Assembly (NCBI GenBank): GCA_028564705.1
Contig: JAPXFQ010002706.1
Coordinates: forward strand, 2,108,001-2,172,000
Source: Apricaphanius iberus
Taxonomy: Eukaryota > Chordata > Actinopteri > Cyprinodontiformes > Aphaniidae
Direction: 5' to 3'
DNA length: 64,000 bases
Each line of letters starts with the position of its first letter. Position 1 is the stretch's first letter. The notes under the pieces are model-generated. The model ran no database searches, had not been told where the DNA came from, and was given only the letters and a program-made list of their open reading frames with translations. This document shows, piece by piece, positions 20,972-30,871 of this stretch. A program made the position numbers and the translations under genes.

Positions 20972-21430
20972 TCAAGATCTGTGACATTCTTTAAACATTT
21001 CCAAAGAACAGGTTCTATGCGTGAAGAAGTTTGTGTTTCGCCTGGTAGCACATTTCACATACTTTTTGACAAAGTTGGACACCATCTCATCATTTGATTC
21101 AGGATTTTTACCATACTTTGATAAAACTTGCTGCACGGAGAGACCACAGGCTCTATGACATAAAGAAAAAAATACAGTGATTTCCTCAATAAGAAGATTG
21201 GATGCTCTGAAATTGGTGGTGATACATTATCACTGATGAGCGATCTTTAAAAAAATTGATGCTGGGTAATAAACAAATTTAGGTGAGTACCCATACGAGT
21301 CAAAAAACGTCGCTTTCCCACCCTCTTTCAAAGTGAGAGCTAACAAATGTTCACCAGGCATGTTAGAAGGGTGTGTATTGAGAATAAAATAAGACGGTCG
21401 AGGGAATGTCGTGGGTAGCAGGTCCAGCTG
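20972..21430 (-). pseudogene. Polinton/adintovirus-type cysteine protease (adenain-like), broken
   Basis: Minus-strand remnant of the virion maturation protease. Near 21340-21380 SNMPGEHLLALTL carries the expected His, and just after it KATFFDSYGY carries the Asp/Tyr block. Near 21120-21155 LCHRACGLSVQQVLSKYG fits the segment after the catalytic Cys, and the frame ends at a TGA at 20972-20974. The Cys block itself is not clear: the frame shifts between the two parts. It lies directly downstream of the capsid gene on the same strand, as in Polinton-type clusters. The family call rests on short motifs and gene order. Confidence 0.6.
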
Positions 21431-21439
21431 GTTGCAGGC

Positions 21440-22330
21440 CTATACACCGGTAAATAGTTTTCCAAGCAGGTGCCCAAGTATTGCTTCAAGCCCATGATTA
21501 TTTATGTTTCCGTGGAGAGGTTTGTAGTAATCCACCAGAACACGTCTCTTAAAGTCTATTTCCAGTATAGAATCGTAACAGACATATACAATCAACGTTT
21601 TGGTGTGTGGCAGCGGTGTTCTGAACCTAATTTCAAGCCTGATTTTACCACTTCGCACTGGTGACAAAGCTTCAGTGACACAAGATACAGGGCATTTCCT
21701 CTCATTTATGATGTCTCATGACCAAGCCGTACTGCTGGTAATATAGCTACCTTTTTGACAAAGAGAGCTGCCCCTAAAATCCATCATTTGAATGTAGAAT
21801 CTGCAGCACCCATTAGACAGAAGGCATCACTCGATCGGGTTAGCTTTATTCTAATGTCAACAGAGTTCAAAAGCAGTCTTTCACAGAATAATATATCTGC
21901 GTGAAGAGGCCCTAACAGGTGCACTTCTCTAGATTGGGCTGTAAACATGGCACGATGGTTTAATCCTTCATTTGGACCATCAATATTCTCTGTAGAATCC
22001 ATTTCGCCAGCAGTGTCTATATAAAAAAGCCCTGCACTGAATTGGCTTTTAAGGGACTGATCTGAATAATTCATCAATGTTTCAATCATGGCCCTGTAAG
22101 GATGAGTCACTCTGGACTGTGATATTAACCTATCTCCCAGGGTTATATCGCATTGGGAAAAAATTGTGTTCAGAGGGTAGTCAATTAAGCCGACCTTAGC
22201 GTCACGGGCTGAGGGGAGCCGTCAGCATTGCTTATTTTTACTCTGAGATGGATCAGCATGTCGTTTAAATCCGTATGTGACTCACCACCACCAGGAATAA
22301 AAAGTTCTATCGGCCTCCATCGGTGATGCC
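21440..22330 (-). pseudogene. Polinton/adintovirus-type major capsid protein (double jelly roll), broken
   Basis: Minus-strand remnant of the hexon-like major capsid protein. The N-terminal part near 22200-22330 reads PIELFIPGGGESHTDLNDML. The best-preserved open piece (22110-21784) has THPYRAMIETLMNYSDQ, KSQFSAGLFYIDTAG and LHADILFCERLLLNSVDIRI. The C-terminal piece (21667-21440) has IRLEIRFRTPLPHT and VLVDYYKPLHG. Stops or frameshifts separate all three. These stretches are the ones I recognise from Polinton and adintovirus capsids. The order capsid then protease on one strand supports the call. No capsid can be made from it. Confidence 0.75.
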
Positions 22331-22357
22331 TAACAAAATCTCAGTGTAAATCTTGTC

Positions 22358-22383
22358 GTCTATTGACATCTGAGTCAATAGAC
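22358..22383. repeat. Perfect 10-bp palindrome at the capsid/gypsy junction
   Basis: GTCTATTGAC, six bases, then GTCAATAGAC. It sits exactly where minus-strand Polinton-type sequence gives way to plus-strand gypsy sequence. Confidence 0.9.
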
Positions 22384-23387
22384 AACTGCAGTCATCCGAG
22401 CCAGGGCTGAATTACAACTTGCTGACTCGCCCCTCTCAGCAGGATGGAAGAAACAAATCATTGCCAAGCTCAATAGCATCCCTGAAGTCCTTGCCCAGCA
22501 TGACCTGGATTTTGGTTGTACTGATAAAGTCAAGCACCAAATCAAGCTTGCAGATTCAACTCCTTTTAAGCAGAGATCCAGGGCCATCCATCCGAAGGAT
22601 ATTGATGCTTTTAAACAACACCTAGAAGAGCTGCTGGAATCCGGAGTAATACGTGCGTCGGACTCTCTGTTTGCCTCCCCCATTGTGGTGGTGCGCAAAA
22701 AGAAAGGCAAAGTGAGACTTTGTATAGATTTTAGGGAGCTAAATGCTCAGACCATCAAGGATGCATATCCAATGCCGAAGTTAGAAGACACCTTCACAGT
22801 GCTCTCAGGGTCAAAATGGTTTTCTGTTCTAGATTTGAAGTCCGGCTATTATTAAATTGAAATGGAAGAGTCTGATAAATGCAAAACTGCCTTCGTCTGT
22901 CCTGTGGGATTCTGGGAGTTCAACCACATGCCGCAAGGGATCACAAATGCCCCATCAACCTTTCAGCATTTAATGGAGAAATGCATGAGTGATATAAACT
23001 CGTCTTCATTGATGATTTGATTGTGTTTGCTCCTACCCTGGAAGAGCATGAAGAACGACTGATGAAAGTCCTTCAACGGCTAAAGGAGTTTGGCCTGAAA
23101 CTGTCTGTGGAGAAGTGTGTCTTTTTCCAGCAGTCTGTGCAGTATCTAGGTCATGTGGTGCCAAGGGACGGAGTTGAGACGGACCCAGACAAGATTGCTG
23201 CTCTAACATCCTGGCCAGTACCACGGAACCTCAAGGACCTTCATTCATTTCTTGGATTTGCTGGTTATTACCGACGTTTTGTGAAGGACTACTCATCAAT
23301 TGTTAAACCCCTAAACAAGCTGACCTCAGGTTATCCACCAACCGAGAAAAAACTAAAACAGTCGGTAATACCCCAGATCTTTCTTAA

Positions 23388-24547
23388 AGGAGACATATCA
23401 TGGAAAATCCACTTTTTTAGCCCTTAGATGCATGTAAATGTGTATTTTGGGTGTTTAGGAGTGCAGAAAACTTGCATTTATTCTCTTCTGGTGCTCTGTT
23501 TATATCTTTACATTCTTTTTTGGTCCTATTTTTCAGTCTGTTTAGTTTTTTCTATTCGTTATTACGTTTTCTTGTCTATTACGTCACAGCATTTGTTGTT
23601 GAACTGCCAAATAAGGTAATGGACTTCCGGGTAACCAATTTCGTGAAGCCGCCATTTTTTCTCCCCCACAGCGATTTTGTAGTCCAAGGTCAGTCATGTC
23701 GAAATTACAAGAAACCAAGTCAAAATTTTCAGTTATTGGGTGTATTAACCCAAACAAATCCCTACATCGACCCCGAGCATCAGAGCCTCTGAGAAGTGCC
23801 TGGTTAAATTTTATTTTTAGTGGAAATATACCGACATCCGTGGGGAAAGTTCTCCTCGTTTGCGCGAAGCACTTCGAGGACGAGTGCTTCAGCAACCTCG
23901 GTCTGTATCAGGAGGGATTTGCCGAAAGACTTCGTCTGATTGAGCGTTCAGTACCTTCTCTCCACGGAAACGACGGACAAAGGCAAAACGGTAAGCTTCA
24001 AATAACACTAAAATGACAGTAAACTTTATTTTAGACATGAATGTTGTGTGTTGATATGTCGTACAGGTGATTGTTTTGATAGTTGTAGCTTTGTACATTC
24101 TGCTACTGTTAGCGATGTGTGCTAGCTTTTAGCTGAGGATATAACTGTACTGCATGCTTTGAATAAAATGATTGGGCTTTTTTTGCCGGTTTTTGTCGTG
24201 GGGTACACATGATGTACCGGAATTTAGCGACGATCGCTTCGCAATAAAAAGTTTATCTGCTGGTAGTAATCGAATCGCTGCTATCAGACTACCAAAATGT
24301 CCGAACGGGGTGGAGCGGAACGCTCTGTGACCTGGAGGGGGCGGGGCAGGAAATGTTTAGCTTACATTTAAAGGGACTGTACGAAAATGAGTTGCTCTAA
24401 GGATGCTCCTCAGAACGGTATAAGTAGGGTCTGTGGGGCTACAATAACATGGAATTCAGACCAAACCACTATGGTTCTACTTTACATAGACCAAAAGTTA
24501 ATGATTTACATGTGAAAAGGAAGGGTTTAAAAGCATGATATATCTCC
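23388..24547 (+). mobile_element. Kolobok-like DNA transposon with THAP exon, inserted in gypsy
   Basis: Flanked by TTAA on both sides (23384-23387 and 24548-24551). The ends are imperfect inverted repeats, AGGAGACATATCATG and CATGATATATCTCC, with further similarity inward. TTAA duplication plus a THAP domain is the Kolobok hallmark. The element is 1160 bp and lacks a transposase catalytic domain, so it is non-autonomous. Confidence 0.8.
23696..23991 (+). CDS. THAP-like zinc finger exon in the Kolobok element
   Basis: The ATG at 23696 opens a frame with CINPNKSLHRP near residue 15, then LRSAWLNFIFSG, and VCAKHFEDECFSNLGLYQEG near residues 55-74, ending SVPSL. This is the C2CH layout of a THAP DNA-binding domain: CxxH-type spacing, an invariant Trp and a late Pro. 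The N-terminal Cys spacing is degenerate. The frame meets 'aaaacg|gtaagc' near 23991, a good splice donor, so this looks like a first coding exon whose partner exons are gone. In Kolobok transposases THAP binds the element ends. Confidence 0.65.
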
Positions 24548-25290
24548 TTAAATCCGAAAAGAACCTTTTGGTGGTCGGTGGTCTGTTGCGTGCCAAACTG
24601 CATTTGAGACAATCATTCAAAAGCTTACTGCTGCCCCTGTTCTTGCCTTTGCTGATCCCAGTAAACCATATATCCTTCACACAGATGCCAGCTCATCAGG
24701 ACTCTGTGTGGTTTTGTATCAGGAACTCAAGGGGAAGAACATAGTGGTAGCCTATGCCAGCAGAGGCCTGTCTTGAAGCGAAACCAGATACTCTACCAAC
24801 AAGCTGGAATTCTTCGCCCTCAAGTGGGCATTGATCGAGAAATTTAATGATTACCTGTACGGCGCTCATTTACTGTGGTTACAGACAGTAGCCCTTTGAC
24901 CTACCTCCTGACCTCTGCGAAACTTGATGCAAAAAGCTACAGATGGCTCTCTGCTCTGTCCACCTATTCCTTTAAGATCATCTACAGGGCAGGGAAACTA
25001 AATGCTGATGCAGATGGTCTTTCTCGTCGAACACATGAGTTGCCAGATAACCACTTTTCAAAGAAGGAGCATGAGAGGATCTTCCGGTTTATGCAACATC
25101 ACCTTGAAGACCCCTCCTTTGTCTCCTTAGATCAGCACACGGTCCGTGCCATTTGCGACAGACAACTTGTTTACAGTTCCCCGGTTGAGAACCAAGTTGT
25201 TGCTCTTTTCCAGACGCTTTACGCTGACTCAGAGGGTCTCCCAGATAGTTTCATCAATGACTCACAGGTAAAGCACCTCTGGACCACTCT

Positions 25291-25764
25291 GACATTGAAG
25301 ATGAAGAGGCACGCCCACGAGGGCGTGGCACCTCATTAGCATTTTGACAGGTAGTGGTCTAGATGTGTTACTTATCTGTTACCAAGCAGGCATTAGTTAA
25401 AATAAAATAAAACCACTTTCTATGTCCAGAAAACAGTGTGACCTTTTATATTTGTTTCTTTAAAAGTGAGACAATAAGTCCCGATTAAGCCTGCATGTTT
25501 TGTCAGTGAAATATCTTTATTATTTACAACACATTTATCAACAAAATCAGAATTTATATATTGAGCTGCTTATTCTGTAATCAGTCCCTGATTCAACTGC
25601 TCCCCTTTTCATACTTCAGTTTCCCTAAACTCATCTGACACCCCTCCCGATTATAATACGAGTACACAAAAACAGATTGCAGCACATTGTATCGATGTGC
25701 TCAAAAATCATTGGCCTGCCTATCAGAACTCTAGCAGAGATTTTTAGCTAACAGGAAGCCAAAA
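25291..25764. other. No gene; end of a dispersed repeat
   Basis: 'cattttgacaggtagtggtc' at about 25339-25358 is, on the minus strand, a near match to sequence at about 10699-10725. The rest is unrecognised AT-rich DNA. Confidence 0.5.
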
Positions 25765-26104
25765 TCATCTATAACTCCACACACATTCTTCACCCTGCAT
25801 TTCAGTGGCTCCCCTCTGGGCGACGCCTCCGCTGCACTTTCTGCAGGACTGAGAGGAGGAGAGACACATTTGTTCCTAAAGCCACTCTGCTTTTTAACTC
25901 TGGTCGATAAGACCCCATTATTATTACTATTACTGTTGATATTTCATTTATTTTAATTATTCATAGGTATTTATTATTTTATTTAGTGCATTTTATTTTT
26001 TTCAGTACGGGTCTGTTTGTCTTGTCCTAAATGTTTTCGTGCTCAGTTGTACTTGTACTTTTATTTTCCCCTTGGGGATAAATAAAGTTTATTCTGATTC
26101 TGAT
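25765..26104 (+). pseudogene. LINE ORF2 C-terminus and 3' tail (Rex1/CR1-like)
   Basis: HPAFQWLPSGRRLRCTFCRT, then DTFVPKATLLFNSG and a stop is the C-terminal end of a fish LINE ORF2. It is followed by a T-rich 3' UTR, 'ccccttggggataaataaag' and a tail of ttctga repeats. The tail continues after the MITE at 26970-26988. Confidence 0.7.
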
Positions 26105-26969
26105 TAGGGCTGGGCAAAACGATTATTTTTTAATCCATTAATCTAGCGATTATTTTTTCGATGCATCGATATATCTAATGATTAATTTTTCAATTCGATT
26201 CGATGTTGATTCGACAAACAGGATGAGGCATTATTGAACCTGACAAAAGTTCTTTGTCAGTTTGATTTTGAAAGCTCTTAAACATGTTGTATTAATGTCC
26301 ATGACGGCTACGTTTAGCGAGTAGGTAGTACATTACCTTTGTTAACAAACATGTTTACTGTGGCCAAATAAAACTCTCACATTTTTGGCTTTTGCTCATA
26401 ATCAGTCTGTGCGCATTCCGACGCATTCTGCCAACACGGGTCACGAATAAAAACTAACAGAACAGATAGCAGTAACATACACCAGATGCAGCTACGAAGC
26501 TTAAATAAGTTTTGCTTTTAAAGAAGTTGAGTGTTAATTTCTGTATATGAGTGTGTTTGTGTCTGCTCGTGTATATGCCTTGTACGTAGGGGTGTTGGGG
26601 TGATTTATAGGGTAATATACATAGCATTAGTAAACAAGTTGAAAACTTACGGTGTTTTATGATTTGCTGGAACTGCTCCTGGATGCCGCTGTTTGAGGTG
26701 CTTGTGCATAGCCATCGTGCTTTTATAAGCCATTTCCATTTTGCAAAGCCGGTAGAAACAAAATCGCTCCCTTTTATTTTAAAATACCATACCTTTTAAC
26801 TGCGAGTTCGGATGGAGGTATTATTAAGTCAATTGACTCACTCATGCTGCAACTACTGGCTCCCGCCATGTTTGTTTTGAAAGTGATGACGCATCGATGC
26901 ACATTTTTTGCGTCAACGTATTTTACGTGTTGACTTTATCGATTACGTCGACGCGTCGTCCCAGCCCTA
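26105..26969. mobile_element. hAT-type non-autonomous element
   Basis: Ends TAGGGCTGGG and CCCAGCCCTA. The flanking 8-bp near-duplicates are attctgat (26097-26104) and attctcat (26970-26977), one mismatch. It is 865 bp, without coding capacity, and was inserted into the LINE tail. Subterminal 'gatgcatcgat' motifs occur near both ends. Confidence 0.85.
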
Positions 26970-26988
26970 ATTCTCATTCTGATTCTTA

Positions 26989-29239
26989 GAACGGTACCGG
27001 CCTAATACCTGATACCGGTATTGGTACATCTCTAATTTTAATAAAAATAGGTTGTGATATATAGTAGGACCGGTCTGAGGAATTGAACTCCATGGCTGAA
27101 AATGGATCCCAATCCGTCCCTGCAGAACGTGCAGGGAAAAAAGTGTCTGCGACAGGCAGCAACACTTAGAACCTCATGATGATTCTGCATGAATGTCAGC
27201 CACAACTCTACAGGTAGCACAAGGTACGTTACCGTTAACATTTTAGCTGAAATGCGTCATGTGAAGACTTTGGGTTGAGGGAGAATGCAACGAGTCACAC
27301 TATAGTGCAGCCGCAGCGCCCACTGCCATCATATAAACAGTGTTGTGAGTACCGCTATATTGAAATGACGGTATGCATTATGTGGCTAGACAAGAGTTGG
27401 TCACCAATTCAATAGCTTGAATCTCACGCCATTATTTTATACTTTAAGTGTAAAATACCAAACTTTTCCTTTAATTTCTAATAAGAAACAATACTAACTA
27501 TTAAACCAGACCATCAGTCTATTTGAAGGGTGAGTTCTTTTGCATAATGTATTCAACCACAAACATGAATGAGGCCAAGAGATTTATCTCAAGTTTAAGG
27601 AGTTTAATAAAAAAAAATTATCACACAAGCAATATAAATTCAATCTAGCCTAAGTAAACTATGCTACTATGTGCTAACTGGAAGAGGACGGATAAATGGC
27701 AGACAGCAGGAACCGAACAATTCGTCACCGGAAGGTCCACCTCACGTGCTTACGTCATAAGCATGCATACGGGAGACGGGGTAAGAGAGAAGGTGACAGG
27801 AAGTTGCTTATCAACAAGGTCTGAACCAGAGCACGCGGTCAGCTCCGGACAGACAAAGGAGACAGTGGGTTGTTAACTAGCTAATCTCGTGGCTCAAACA
27901 AAGGGCTGTATCTCGCCCGCTCTCTTTCCAGAACAACCACGTTACATAGAGTCCAGTTCGTGGAATTAACAAAGCAAAAAACACAAAACAAAACACACTG
28001 CTTTTGCTTACAAATAAAAGAAAACAGAGTAACTTTAACAAACAGCTAGCTCTTGCACACCTTATGGTCTAAATAAAATAAACTGTGCTCAAACCCAGAT
28101 TAAAGAAAATAATTTCCTACTTGAGAAGTCCTTCAGTCCAGAGTAGAGGATGAGGCGTTGAAGAAAGGTTATACTTGAAAGAAAAAGGTTTAATCCGTTC
28201 ACCTGAAGTGCGCGGGGAACAAATCGAAATGTTCCATCGGCCAATCGGAAACGCGCTCCTGGAACCACGCCGACTAAGGAAGCCCAAGAAGTTTTTGGGT
28301 TCAATTCTTCGGGACCAGCTGTGGATTAGAGATAGGTAAGCATATCTAGCAGTCAGGTTGCCTTTAAGGTGAAGAGCTGGGTTACCCACATTTGGGCAAA
28401 CTGTCTGCAGAATGTGAAGCCAACCAGGAAGTGACAAAAATTGCAGTTCCTCCAAAAAGGAGTAAATTCCCATTGACTCCCACGTTAAAAAGACCACCTT
28501 TACAGCAAAAATAAACATGTTTACAGCCTGGTTCAAAAAAACATTTTAGGTTAGATAGTTCAGGTTTCCCATCATGACAACTCTGAGGGGAGTGTATTTT
28601 TTTCTAACTCTTCTGTTTATTTGTAATTTAATCTTGACATTACGAATAATAAGGGCCGTGTCCTTTTTATTGACAGGTCCATCTAGGATAATGCTGGTGG
28701 CTAATGTTGGCTAACGGTAGCTGATAGCTTGCACCATAGTCTGCTTGTCCCCCCTGCTTTCTTGGGGAAGGCTTTCACAGCCTGGGACTATTGTAAAGAC
28801 TTCAGCCATTTCGTGTTTCTGAATTCCAATATTAGTGGCCTCTGCACTCTTATTTGGTTTTGGATGTTAACTGTTGACTTATTGGACAAAGATGGCTTGA
28901 TGTGGTATTGATTACGGTAACAGACCATCTGACTGATGTAGGAGGACTCCCTTATCTTGTTTTGACTACAGACCTCTGATATAGTAACACATACATACAG
29001 GCCACGGACGCAGAAGGCAAGAGAGGCAGAGATGCTATTTTAGAGTGGGGGATCGTTTGCTCTGTACCGTTGAATTACATATGTTAAAACACCAACGGAG
29101 ACTGAATCATCCTTATCTACATCTCTGGAATTCTGACATATCAAGGAAGTATATTCAGTTTTATAACACTAATTCTGCCAATCAAAGATAGAGGTAGAGG
29201 CATCCACCTCTCCATCAGCGCTGTTATGTCATTATTATT
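26989..29239. other. No recognisable gene; repeat-like segment at 28390-28610
   Basis: 'ccggtattggtacatctcta' near 27015-27034 resembles one end of a DNA transposon without its partner. 'aataaacatgtttacagcct' at about 28509 with its surroundings belongs to a repeat I know to be common in fish genomes, class not assigned. No ORF is convincing. Confidence 0.45.
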
Positions 29240-29530
29240 TAAAATTCTTAATTACATTTGACAACAGAGTTCAACCTACAATTTCAATGCCCAAATATGT
29301 TAAATTATTCACTACCTCAAAAGATAATCCTTGTGGGTTTGGTTTAACAGCTTCCTTCTCATTAAGCAATAAAATAGAGGATTTAGTATTGTTGATTGTA
29401 TACCCTAAATTTTACTAAAAGTGCTTATCAAGTCTAAAAAGATCTGATTTTTCATACTCCTAATTGATACACACAAAATAACATCTTCTGCCTACAGTGC
29501 CACCTTGTGTTCAGAATTACACCTGCCCCT
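29240..29530 (-). pseudogene. L1/Tx1 reverse transcriptase scrap
   Basis: On the minus strand AEDVILCVSIRS followed by LDLISTFSKI, then EKEAVKPNPQGLSFEVVNNL and TYLGIEIVG (another frame) correspond to the region of and after the catalytic box of L1-like reverse transcriptases. The catalytic pair reads Glu-Asp instead of Asp-Asp. Stops and frameshifts are present. Confidence 0.6.
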
Positions 29531-30348
29531 TTTCTCCATGATGCCCAAAGTGCCCTTTTGGGGGGAAAAAAGTTTCTCTTTTTTTTGGAATGTGCCCATC
29601 AATATTTGTGCCCTTTAACATCGACATTTAATTATTAATAACACTTTAAATAAAATGATCTGGCTGCTGTCAGTCACATGATGCTGCTGTCAGTCACATG
29701 ATATATTTAGAAGCTTTGCACTCCGGAAAGCCTTTAAATACATTTCCAAAAGGGCTTTATTTAGTTTAGATTTATAAAGGTCTTTTCAGAAACTTTATAT
29801 TAAGAATGATCCGTTGTGTCGTCGGTTCGCCCCTCTGTTGGTCCGGTTTCTTTTCTTCACCTTCTTCCTTTCTCCCTTCCTGTCTCAGTTTAATGTCCAT
29901 GACGTCAGGAAATTGAACCCACAGTAATCACTAATAAAGATTTTTCATACATATACATCAAGTGGCGTACTACAGCGAAGCTGTAATACTCTGCTTGGGA
30001 AAGTAAAACTGTTGGGCTTGTACTTGGTACTCAGACACCAATTCTGAGTAGCATACTGCTAGACAGGACACGTTAAAAAAAAAAAAAAGAATGATCTGTG
30101 TAATCTTACATTACTGACTGTACTGTGTGCTAATTCTTCATGATATAGTTATTAGTCTGATTGTGTGACATTGTATGATACTAGGTCAGGGCAAATGAAC
30201 TGATATTATATTCCCACGCCCTGTTTTGCCATGGAAATGACCCTCTTTCCACTGAAGGTCCTGACATTTTACAAGATTGTGCCTCTCCTATCAGACGAAG
30301 AAGCCTGAGAGTCTACAGTCTTCACCCTGAAGAAATGTTTACTGATAT
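29531..30348. other. No recognisable gene
   Basis: Contains a tandem duplication of 'ctgctgtcagtcacatgat' near 29663-29701 and a poly-A run at 30075-30088. The last 5 bases (GATAT) are the target duplication of the BEL element. Confidence 0.6.
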
Positions 30349-30770
30349 TGTAATGGCTGTTAGATAGGGATATTGTAATTTGAAGGAGGCAAATGCCATT
30401 TCTTTTGTACTTTATTTTGTAATCTCCGCTTAAAGGAAATGTATTTTATTTTGAAGGACATGTTTGGTTACCTGAACGGAAGTACACAAGAAACCCGGAT
30501 AAAGTAAAAAGAAAATCACGGTGAAATATAAAGTTAAAGGTTTTAGCACTGGTCAGAAAGGAGCAACAAGGTAACGAAATGTGTTATTGTGTTTAGAAAG
30601 GGTGTCTGCTTGTTTCTTATAAATATAAGGTATCGTAATTTGTTCTTTTGTTTGTGTGCCAATTTAGCTCTTACGTTGGTTGAAGCTTCAAAACAAAACA
30701 GACACAATTCAAATAAAGGAAGCAGCTAAAACCATCAGTAAGGCTCATCTTTGTCTGACTGGGAGCTACA
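30349..30770 (+). repeat. BEL 5' LTR
   Basis: 422 bp, TG...CA ends. Contains 'tataaatataagg', a possible promoter TATA element, at about 30618-30630. Confidence 0.93.
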
Positions 30771-30871
30771 GTAAGAGCTTGAGCATTCGGCACGTTATTC
30801 CACCACGAAGGCTTGACGTGCAGTTACAACGAACGGACAGCAGAGGGCAGAGACTTCTCTAATGGAAAACC

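Larger units (their letters stand above)
22390..25290 (+). pseudogene. Ty3/gypsy pol fragment (RT and RNase H), interrupted
   Basis: Reverse transcriptase motifs: SGVIRASDSLFASPIVVVRK, VRLCIDFRELN, WFSVLDLKSGYY and FNHMPQGITNAP. A stop follows SGYY and a frameshift precedes FIDDLIVFAPTLEE, the equivalent of the catalytic YxDD box. FLGFAGYYRRFVKDYSSIVK ends the connection domain. A 1160-bp Kolobok element is inserted at 23388-24547. RNase H resumes in another frame with ILHTDASSSGLCVVLYQ, then LEFFALKWAL, then VTDSSPLTYLLTSAKLDA and GKLNADADGLSR. Gag, protease, integrase and LTRs were not found. The fragment is dead. Confidence 0.9.
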
